Shown: piece by piece, positions 34,543 through 39,724 of the stretch
How positions within the stretch are numbered: position 1 is the stretch's first letter
How the letters are laid out: each line of letters begins with the position of its first letter
Translations under genes and position numbers: made by a program
Notes under the pieces: model-generated
What the model saw: only the letters and a program-made list of their open reading frames with translations
Database searches by the model: none
Told to the model about the DNA's origin: nothing
Assembly (NCBI GenBank): GCA_021531615.1
Contig: JADYUE010000019.1
Span: 1 to 39,724, forward strand
DNA: 39,724 nt
Direction: 5' to 3'
Origin: Fusobacterium varium
GTDB lineage: Bacteria; Fusobacteriota; Fusobacteriia; Fusobacteriales; Fusobacteriaceae

Positions 34543-34905
34543 ATGAGAAAAGTAGTGGCATTTCCTACAAGAGATGGAGAAAATTTAGAAAAACATTTTG
34601 GGCATAGTGATAAGTTTGTTTTATACACTATTGAGAATGGAGAGATTAAATCAAAGGAGATATTAGATGCTCCTGAACCAGCTCATGGAGCAGCAGCAAA
34701 ATTTTTAAAAGAAAAAGGTGTTGATGTTGTAGTTACAGGACATATTGGATCAACTGTTTTTGATGCAGTAAAAGCTAATGGTGGGGAGTTTATATTGGGA
34801 ATAGAAGGGAAAATAGAGGAGTTAATAAAGAAATTTTTAAATAATACTCTTACTTGCAAGGGAAAAGAGTATGTCCATGTGTATACAACACATTGTCACA
34901 AATAA
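34543..34905 (+). CDS. NifX/NafY-like (dinitrogenase cofactor-binding domain) protein
   Basis: The 120 aa protein has the small alpha/beta fold of the NifB/NifX/NafY cofactor-binding domain: VVAFPTRDGENLEKHFGHSDKFVLY at the start, PEPAHGAAAKFLKEKGVDVVVTGHIG in the middle, and FDAVKANGGEFILG. Members carry metal clusters or cofactors between proteins. No nitrogenase genes are nearby, so a nitrogenase role is unlikely. The last residues (LTCKGKEYVHVYTTHCHK) include two cysteines and three histidines, a possible metal-binding tail. As last gene of the chelatase unit it may receive or deliver the metal or metallated ring (inference). GGAGG precedes the ATG. Confidence 0.8.
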   Translation: MRKVVAFPTRDGENLEKHFGHSDKFVLYTIENGEIKSKEILDAPEPAHGAAAKFLKEKGVDVVVTGHIGSTVFDAVKANGGEFILGIEGKIEELIKKFLNNTLTCKGKEYVHVYTTHCHK

Positions 34906-34945
34906 GAAATAATTTAATTATTTTATAAGAATAAATAAAGTTTAT

Positions 34946-35021
34946 AAAATCCTTAGGTGAAATTAATAAAATTGAAATTATTAAAAATAAAGTCAATTTT
35001 TAGAATAAACCTTGGGATTTT
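34946..35021 (+). other. Nested inverted repeats in the 3' region after the NifX-like gene
   Basis: An outer imperfect 13-base inverted repeat (AAAATCCTTAGGT at 34946-34958 with 35009-35021, one wobble and one mismatch) encloses an inner 8-base one (AAAATTGA at 34968-34975 with TCAATTTT at 34993-35000). The 3' arm ends in GGGATTTTTATT, so it could be a long-loop terminator for the chelatase unit or a structured RNA. No protein-coding frame is convincing here. Confidence 0.45.
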
Positions 35022-35101
35022 TATTAAACAATATTTGAGTACTTATAGTTCATAAGTCCGATAATATATTTATAAAAACAAACATTATAAAATATATCTT
35101 A

Positions 35102-35130
35102 TTGACTTTTCAAAACAGATAATATACAAT
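35102..35130 (+). promoter_or_regulatory. Promoter before the third riboswitch
   Basis: TTGACT (35102-35107) and TACAAT (35125-35130) are separated by 17 bases. The start point would be near 35137, about 13 bases before the aptamer. Confidence 0.75.
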
Positions 35131-35149
35131 TATCTTGTAAACAAACAGA

Positions 35150-35302
35150 CAATAGGTGCTTATATAAGCTTAATAGAGGAAGAGGAGTGAAAATCTCCCA
35201 CAGTGAAAACTGCTGTAAGGTGGACGAAATCACAATAATGTCACTGGGAAACTGGGAAGGCGTGAGAGTAGGATGAAACCAAGTCAGAAGACTTACCAAA
35301 TC
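35150..35302 (+). promoter_or_regulatory. Cobalamin riboswitch aptamer (third, + strand)
   Basis: The B12 box AAGTCAGAAGACTTACC at 35281-35297 is identical to that of the second riboswitch, and the core (GCTGTAAGGTGGACG, then CACTGGGAAACTGGGAAGG) is nearly so. The P1 helix is formed by the GGT near 35155 and ACC at 35295-35297 with flanking A-T pairs. ACTTAC (35291-35296) can pair with GTAAGT (35341-35346), and AATCA (35299-35303) with TGATT (35332-35336), an antiterminator that overlaps the following terminator. It controls the binding protein/permease/ATPase genes at 35404-38258. Confidence 0.95.
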
Positions 35303-35336
35303 ATAATTAAGATATTTTTATCTTTTTTGTTTGATT

Positions 35337-35371
35337 AACAGTAAGTAGAGACTCTATTTACTGTTTTTTTA
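35337..35371 (+). terminator. Riboswitch-controlled terminator (third)
   Basis: AACAGTAAGTAG (35337-35348) pairs with CTATTTACTGTT (35354-35365, one G-U pair) and is followed by TTTTT. A weaker six-pair hairpin with a T run (AAGATA/TATCTT near 35309-35327) lies between aptamer and terminator. Confidence 0.9.
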
Positions 35372-35403
35372 TTAAATAATCCTAAAAATTTTCGGAGGTT
35401 AAT

Positions 35404-36456
35404 ATGAAAAAAATTTTTAAAGCAGTAGGAATATTATGTTTTAGTGTTATTTTAAGTTCTTTACTTTATGCGAATGAAACAGAAGTAATTGACTTAGCAG
35501 GAAGAAAAGTTACTATACCCAAAGAATCAAAAAAGGTTCTTGCTTTGACAGGACCATCTTTTGAAAAAATTCTTATGTTAGGCGAAACAGAGAAAATTGT
35601 TGGAGTTGCTCCATCAGCTGTAAATAATTGGTCTAAAATAGTTAGTCCTAATATAAAAAATATTCCAATTATAAAAAATCCAAAAACTCCTAATGTTGAA
35701 GAACTAATGAGTTTAGGAGCTGAATATGCTTTCTATTGGAATCTTCCTGAATCTATAGATAAATTAAAACAAGTAGGAATAGAAGCGATAGTAACTCAAT
35801 TTCCTAGTAACGATAATCCAAAGACTATAGAAGAATTTATAAAATTCCAAAAAGATGAAGTTAGAGTGACAGCTCAAGCTTTAGGTGGAGAAGCTCTTGA
35901 AAAAGAAAAATTATGGAATAAATATTTTGATAGTAAAGTAGATATGATTTTAAGTAGAACTAAAAACTTAAAACCTGAAGAAATTCCAAATGTTTATTAT
36001 GCTCGTTCTGACGAAGGACTTGTTTGTTTTTCTAAAAATTCTTATCCTCAATTTCTTGTAGAAATAGCGGGAGGAAATTACTTAGCAAAAGATACTTTAA
36101 AAGAAATGAATGATACTGTTACTATTGAAAAAATAATATCTTGGAATCCAGATGTTATATTTACAGGAAGATTAAAAAGTACAGGAATAATTACAGATAA
36201 TCCTAGTTGGTCAGGACTAAAAGCTGTACAAAATAATAGAGTTTACTTATGTCCTACAGGAATAAAAGATTGGGATTATAGCAGTGAAAATATATTACTT
36301 TTACAATATATAGCAAAAATGCTTCATCCTGAATTATTTAAAGATATAGATATGAAAAAAGAAATTAAATATTACTATAATACTTTCTATGGATATGATA
36401 TTTCGGATGAAAATATAGAAAATATTTTAAATCATAAAGATCCATCAGGAAAATAA
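35404..36456 (+). CDS. Periplasmic binding protein of a riboswitch-controlled corrinoid transporter
   Basis: The 350 aa protein has a signal peptide (about 1-23, ending LLYAN), and a BtuF/FecB-type two-lobed body: VIDLAGRKVTIPKESKKVLALTG, IPNVYYARSDEGLVCFSK, and KIISWNPDVIFTGRL. It is longer than, and only distantly similar to, the two other binding proteins in the window, and includes the DxxGRxVxIP start seen in many iron-chelate binding proteins. The riboswitch upstream argues for a corrinoid ligand. The same fold also serves iron and heme. TCGGAGG precedes the ATG, and the permease gene starts one base after the stop. Confidence 0.87.
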   Translation: MKKIFKAVGILCFSVILSSLLYANETEVIDLAGRKVTIPKESKKVLALTGPSFEKILMLGETEKIVGVAPSAVNNWSKIVSPNIKNIPIIKNPKTPNVEELMSLGAEYAFYWNLPESIDKLKQVGIEAIVTQFPSNDNPKTIEEFIKFQKDEVRVTAQALGGEALEKEKLWNKYFDSKVDMILSRTKNLKPEEIPNVYYARSDEGLVCFSKNSYPQFLVEIAGGNYLAKDTLKEMNDTVTIEKIISWNPDVIFTGRLKSTGIITDNPSWSGLKAVQNNRVYLCPTGIKDWDYSSENILLLQYIAKMLHPELFKDIDMKKEIKYYYNTFYGYDISDENIENILNHKDPSGK

Positions 36457-36457
36457 A

Positions 36458-37468
36458 ATGAATAGAAATAAAATTAGATTTTTAATATGTTTTACAGGAA
36501 TTTTAACAGTTATAATATTTTGCTTAGGCATGACAGTAGGGAGATTCTATATTCCAATTACTACATTTATAAAAATATTTTTTTCAAAAATTTTTAATAT
36601 AGAAACAACTTGGACAAAGAATATGGAAAATGTTATTTGGACAGTTAGATTCCCTAGACTTTTAGGAGCAATTTTAATAGGAGGCGGACTATCATTAGCT
36701 GGAACAACTTATCAAGGAATATTTAAAAATCCTTTAGTTTCTCCAGATTTATTAGGAGTTTCAGCTGGAGCTTGTGTTGGAGCCTCAATTGGTATTATTT
36801 TAGAGACATCATATATTTTAATACAACTTTTTGCATTTGTAGGAGGAATATTAGCAGTAATTTTAACGACTATTATTCCAAAATTATTTAAAAATCATTC
36901 AAATTTAATTTTAGTTCTTTCTGGAATTATCATTGGAGGATTTTTTTCTTCAATACAAGGGCTTCTTAAATATATCGCTGATCCTGAGACTCAACTAGCT
37001 ACTATTACTTATTGGACAATGGGAAGCCTTGCAAAAATTAATATGAAAGATATTTGTTTTGTAGCACCAGCTATAATTATAGCTGGATTACTTCTTATTT
37101 TTCTTAGGTGGAGAATAAATATTCTATCTTTAGGAGAAAAAGAAGCTAAATCTTTAGGAATAAATGTTGAGCAATTAAGAGGAGTAGCTATAATTTGTTC
37201 TACAATTTTAACAGCTTCATCTATATGTTTAGCAGGAACTATAGGGTGGATAGGGCTAGTAATTCCTCATTTAGGAAGATTGCTAGTAGGATCTGACAAT
37301 AGATATCTTATACCTATTAGTACTTTTTTAGGAGCAAGTTTCCTTATAGTAGTAGATACATTAGCTAGAAATATAAATGGTTCCGAAATACCTATTAGCC
37401 TTTTAACAGGTTTTATTGGAACTCCTTTGTACACATGGCTTCTAATTAAGCAACATACAAAAATATAG
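36458..37468 (+). CDS. BtuC/FecCD-type permease, riboswitch-controlled transporter 2
   Basis: The 336 aa protein has about ten transmembrane segments with FecCD blocks VRFPRLLGAILIGGGLSLAGT, IFKNPLVSPDLLGVSAGA and GLVIPHLGRLLVG. It is a separate lineage from the permease at 22947 (low identity outside these blocks by eye). Its start comes one base after the binding-protein stop, and the ATPase follows 10 bases after its end, so the three genes form one transporter unit under the third riboswitch. Confidence 0.9.
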   Translation: MNRNKIRFLICFTGILTVIIFCLGMTVGRFYIPITTFIKIFFSKIFNIETTWTKNMENVIWTVRFPRLLGAILIGGGLSLAGTTYQGIFKNPLVSPDLLGVSAGACVGASIGIILETSYILIQLFAFVGGILAVILTTIIPKLFKNHSNLILVLSGIIIGGFFSSIQGLLKYIADPETQLATITYWTMGSLAKINMKDICFVAPAIIIAGLLLIFLRWRINILSLGEKEAKSLGINVEQLRGVAIICSTILTASSICLAGTIGWIGLVIPHLGRLLVGSDNRYLIPISTFLGASFLIVVDTLARNINGSEIPISLLTGFIGTPLYTWLLIKQHTKI

Positions 37469-37478
37469 CGAGGAAATT

Positions 37479-38258
37479 ATGGATAAAATATTAGAAGTAG
37501 AGAATATTAGTTATTCCTATGACAATGATAAAAATATATTTAGTGATCTTTCTTTTTCTTTAAATAAAGGAGAAATTTTTAGTATTTTAGGAGTTAATGG
37601 TGCTGGAAAATCTACTCTTTTAAATTGTTTGACAAATTTAGAAAAAGTAAAATCTGGTGAAATAAAAATTAATGGGAAAAATATTTATAATATGTCCAGA
37701 AATGAATTTTCTAAAATAGTAGGTTATGTTCCTCAAATACATACAGCAACATATTCTTATGAGGTATTAGATTTTATTTTAATGGGAAGAAGTCCTCATA
37801 TAGGTATTTTTAACAGTCCTAAAAAGAAAGATTATGAAATAGCTATAGAGGTTATAAATAAATTAAATTTGATACATCTTATGGATAAAAAAATAACTAC
37901 ATTAAGTGGTGGAGAATTTCAACAAATATTAATAGCTAGAGTTTTAGTTCAACAACCACAAATAATAATTCTTGATGAGCCTACTAATCACTTAGATTAC
38001 GGAAATCAAATTAGGGTCTTAAGAATGATAAAATCTTTAGCCAAAGATGGATATTCAATAATATTTACAACTCATACTCCAGAACATGCTTTAATGTTAA
38101 ATGAAAAATCAGGAATATTGAGTAAAAATGGAAAATTTATCATAGGAAATACATGTGATATTTTAACTGAAAATAATCTCAAAGATATTTATAAGATTGA
38201 TTTGCATCTTTTTTATGAGGAAAAATTTAATCGAAAACTTTGTGTCCCAGAGTTTTAA
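37479..38258 (+). CDS. FecE/BtuD-type ABC ATPase, riboswitch-controlled transporter 2
   Basis: The 259 aa protein has Walker A GVNGAGKST (about 38-46), Q-loop VPQIHTATYSYE, signature LSGGEFQQILIARV, Walker B IIILDEPTNHLD and switch histidine in TTHTPEHA. It completes the importer with the two preceding genes. AGCGAGGAAATT is the ribosome site. A perfect 11-pair terminator follows within 13 bases, ending this three-gene unit. Confidence 0.92.
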   Translation: MDKILEVENISYSYDNDKNIFSDLSFSLNKGEIFSILGVNGAGKSTLLNCLTNLEKVKSGEIKINGKNIYNMSRNEFSKIVGYVPQIHTATYSYEVLDFILMGRSPHIGIFNSPKKKDYEIAIEVINKLNLIHLMDKKITTLSGGEFQQILIARVLVQQPQIIILDEPTNHLDYGNQIRVLRMIKSLAKDGYSIIFTTHTPEHALMLNEKSGILSKNGKFIIGNTCDILTENNLKDIYKIDLHLFYEEKFNRKLCVPEF

Positions 38259-38270
38259 AAGTTACAATTA

Positions 38271-38300
38271 TTGCACTTCTTAAAAAGAAGTGCAATTTTA
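38271..38300 (+). terminator. Terminator after the third transporter
   Basis: TTGCACTTCTT (38271-38281) pairs perfectly with AAGAAGTGCAA (38285-38295) around a three-base loop, followed by TTTTAAATTTTT. It ends the transporter transcript. Confidence 0.92.
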
Positions 38301-38324
38301 AATTTTTCAATTTTAGGTGAAAAA

Positions 38325-38453
38325 ATGATAATATATTTTAACTTATCTTATTATATAAACAAAAAATGTTTATCTTTTATAAAAATAAAGAATAAGGAGA
38401 CAATTATGTTATTATATTTTGAATTGGAGGATTTTGTTCTTTCAAAGAAATAA
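38325..38453 (+). CDS. Possible small protein (42 aa, or 15 aa from the internal start)
   Basis: This is a weakly supported small ORF between two terminators. The 42-codon frame begins at ATG 38325 after TAGGTGA. An internal in-frame ATG at 38406 has a much better site (AAGGAG at 38394-38399) and would give the 15-residue peptide MLLYFELEDFVLSKK. No promoter is clear. The longer version has an N-terminal stretch of Ile, Tyr and Phe that could be membrane-associated. I do not recognise it. It may be non-coding. Confidence 0.25.
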   Translation: MIIYFNLSYYINKKCLSFIKIKNKETIMLLYFELEDFVLSKK

Positions 38454-38469
38454 TTTTTAAGTGTAATGG

Positions 38470-38507
38470 AAAAGAGTAGGCTTAAAAATAAACCTACTCT
38501 TTTTTAT
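38470..38507. terminator. Bidirectional terminator after the HU gene
   Basis: AAAAGAGTAGG (38470-38480) pairs with CCTACTCTTTT (38493-38503). T runs follow on the + side and A-rich sequence lies on the other, so it can serve the - strand HU gene and any + strand transcript from the small ORF region. Confidence 0.85.
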
Positions 38508-38513
38508 TACCAA

Positions 38514-38792
38514 CTATTTATTTACAGCCTCAGATAATGCTTTTCCTGGTTTGAATTTAACTACTTTTTTAGCTTCGATAGTCATTTCTTCTCCAGTTTG
38601 AGGATTTCTACCAGTTCTAGCAGCTCTTTCAGCAACTTCAAATTTTCCAAATCCTATAAAAGTAATATCTTCACCTTTTACTAATCCTTCTTCTAAAGCA
38701 GCAAGGAATGCATTAGCTTTTCTTTCAGCTTCAGCTTTAGTTTCGAATGCACCTTTCTCAAAATATAAATCAATAAACTCTTTTTTAGTCAT
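38514..38792 (-). CDS. hup: HU-family nucleoid DNA-binding protein
   Basis: The 92 aa protein is a full-length HU/IHF-type histone-like protein that bends and compacts DNA as a dimer. It starts [14 protein letters not shown], has [26 protein letters not shown], the DNA-wrapping arm with RNPQTG, and ends [17 protein letters not shown]. The ATG at 38792-38790 is chosen because AAGGAGG lies eight bases ahead. The frame extends 21 bases further to a TTG that overlaps this site. It is a single-gene unit with its own promoter and terminator, unrelated to the corrinoid genes. Confidence 0.95.
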   Translation of the reverse strand: MTKKEFIDLYFEKGAFETKAEAERKANAFLAALEEGLVKGEDITFIGFGKFEVAERAARTGRNPQTGEEMTIEAKKVVKFKPGKALSEAVNK

Positions 38793-38824
38793 TTCAAATT
38801 CCTCCTTAACCAATCATTATATTG

Positions 38825-38853
38825 GTTATAACATAATTTTATCTAAAATACAA
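38825..38853 (-). promoter_or_regulatory. Probable promoter of the HU gene
   Basis: On the - strand TTGTAT (38853-38848) and TATAAC (38830-38825) are separated by 17 bases. A second TATAAT lies slightly downstream with no good -35. The mRNA leader would be short. Confidence 0.5.
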
Positions 38854-38903
38854 ATATTAATTAATTTTATTTTTAAATAAAAAATAAGATTGTTTAAAAT
38901 TTG

Positions 38904-39724
38904 TTAATATTCTAAACTTTTAATTTTAACAAACTTTTTGTAAAATGCCATACCTACAAAGATGATCTCTTTTATTCCTCTATCTTGTAGAGATACATAA
39001 TATTTTTTATCTTTTATTTGTTCTAAAGCTTCTTCTGCTTTTTTTTCAAGATTTTCTTCACTATCAGCAACTTTAAATTCTAAAATAAATCCTCTCATAT
39101 TTTTATTTAATGGTTCAATTTCTATATCATATCTTCCAAGTCCACTTTCTCCATTAGAATTTATATGATATCTTCCTTCAAGATGAATCATCAGACCTAA
39201 GATAAAATTATGGTACACTTTCTCTATATTTGAAATATCATAAAAGCTCATATATTTTAAAAGTATCTCTTGAAGTTCTATTTCAAATTTATCAATATTG
39301 TTATCTAAAAGATTTTTTATTAATCTTTTAAAAGTTAGATTTGTTCCAAATGAAATCTCTATAAAACTATCTTTAAAAAATTTTTTTACCTCATTATTTG
39401 GAATTTTTATACTATAAATATCATCTTCTATTTTCTTATCAATAGTTAAGTATCCAGAAAATAGCAACAGCTCCCATAAGTCATGAGCCTCTAAAACCTC
39501 TTGAAGTGTTGATTTTCCTGTAATCTCTTCTTCCACTTCTTTTCCGAATAGCAGATTATTTAGTTTATTAAAAGTTTCTCTATCAGCTGATTTAAGTATA
39601 TCTTTTATAAGATAATTTTCTGATGTATCTATCCAATAACTTTTAAATTCCCTTTCTGATAAAAAATTTAAAATACTCCAAGGGTTATATACTTTTGTAT
39701 CTCCAAATCTATATCCATTATACC
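38904..39724 (-). CDS. AAA-ATPase-like/PD-(D/E)XK nuclease-domain protein, 5' part outside the window
   Basis: The reading frame is open from the window edge (39722) to the stop at 38904-38906, so the GTG at 39536 is only an internal codon and at least 272 residues are present. The outermost part reads YNGYRFGDTKVYNPWSILNF, then a YWIDTSEN block, typical of the end of the AAA-ATPase-like domain (PF09820). The C-terminal part holds a PD-(D/E)XK-like core: GRYDIEIEPL (Asp), then GFILEFKVAD (Glu, Lys) of PF08011. Such proteins occur in many copies in anaerobes. The function is unknown, possibly linked to defence or mobile DNA. No promoter can be seen because the start is outside. Confidence 0.85.
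   Translation of the reverse strand, partial: YNGYRFGDTKVYNPWSILNFLSEREFKSYWIDTSENYLIKDILKSADRETFNKLNNLLFGKEVEEEITGKSTLQEVLEAHDLWELLLFSGYLTIDKKIEDDIYSIKIPNNEVKKFFKDSFIEISFGTNLTFKRLIKNLLDNNIDKFEIELQEILLKYMSFYDISNIEKVYHNFILGLMIHLEGRYHINSNGESGLGRYDIEIEPLNKNMRGFILEFKVADSEENLEKKAEEALEQIKDKKYYVSLQDRGIKEIIFVGMAFYKKFVKIKSLEY

Noticed and set aside
34543-34905. Nitrogenase cofactor assembly role for the NifX-like gene
   Set aside because: No nif structural or assembly genes are present, and the context is a chelatase and corrinoid unit.
20006-34905. A full cobalamin biosynthesis operon
   Set aside because: Apart from CobN-like and motor subunits and a salvage CbiZ, no methyltransferase, CbiA/CobB, CobQ or other ring-building gene is present.
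38271-38324. 60-residue ORF starting at TTG 38271
   Set aside because: Its first codons are the perfect terminator hairpin of the transporter unit. Only the later in-frame starts were kept, as a low-confidence small ORF.
38904-39536. Complete 210-residue protein starting at GTG 39536
   Set aside because: The frame stays open to the window edge with recognisable AAA-ATPase-like sequence, so the gene is cut by the window and the GTG is internal.

Overview
The window is AT-rich (roughly 30-35% GC by eye) and reads as chromosome of an anaerobic, diderm bacterium, most likely Fusobacteriota (Fusobacterium-like). This is an inference. It rests on a Firmicute-type ethanolamine operon combined with outer-membrane TonB-dependent receptors and soluble periplasmic binding proteins, strong AGGAGG ribosome sites, A/T-ending codons, and an AAA-ATPase-like/PD-(D/E)XK gene of a type common in such genomes. 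No rRNA, tRNA, CRISPR array, insertion sequence or phage gene was seen.

Region 1 (1-12547) is most of an ethanolamine-utilisation (eut) microcompartment operon, all on the + strand: eutA, eutB, eutC, eutL, a tailed BMC shell gene, eutM, a PduT-like tandem-BMC Fe-S shell gene, eutE, eutT, a PduL-type phosphotransacylase, a Firmicute-type 'eut_hyp' gene, eutN, a detached EutQ N-terminal domain, eutH, eutQ (cupin) and eutG. It opens with a terminator that overlaps a small hairpin carrying an ANTAR-type hexaloop. This suggests EutVW antitermination control, although eutVW would lie outside the window. The operon closes with a bidirectional terminator. Ethanolamine enters through EutH and is split by the adenosylcobalamin enzyme EutBC, which EutA reactivates and EutT supplies with cofactor. 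Acetaldehyde then goes to acetyl-CoA (EutE), acetyl phosphate (PduL-type enzyme) or ethanol (EutG).

Region 2 (12579-34905) is an unusual tetrapyrrole/corrinoid acquisition and metal-chelatase island. A TonB receptor on the - strand sits behind a cobalamin riboswitch. It is divergent from a two-gene unit (periplasmic binding protein plus CobN-like chelatase) that has its own sigma70-type promoter and no riboswitch. A second riboswitch then heads a long, tightly packed series: TonB receptor, binding protein, permease, ATPase, CbiZ-like amidohydrolase with a C-terminal extension, a second CobN-like protein, a radical SAM/SPASM protein, ChlI/BchI-like AAA+ ATPase, ChlD/BchD-like AAA+/vWA protein, a TIM-barrel protein and a NifX/NafY-like cofactor-binding domain protein. 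A complete three-component chelatase with import and CbiZ salvage functions, but no corrin-ring biosynthesis genes, is the most interesting system here. I infer that it inserts, removes or exchanges the metal of an imported corrinoid or related tetrapyrrole.

Region 3 (34906-38300) has a third cobalamin riboswitch controlling a further binding protein-permease-ATPase transporter. The placement fits the physiology: the eut operon consumes adenosylcobalamin and the adjoining units acquire corrinoids. Region 4 (38300-39724) holds a doubtful small ORF, an HU-family DNA-binding protein gene and the 3' part of an AAA-ATPase-like/PD-(D/E)XK gene that runs off the window.

Stretches over 300 bases without a gene are 14568-14991 (riboswitch plus divergent promoters), 19643-20005 (promoter, riboswitch, terminator) and 34906-35403 (nested inverted repeats, promoter, riboswitch, terminator).
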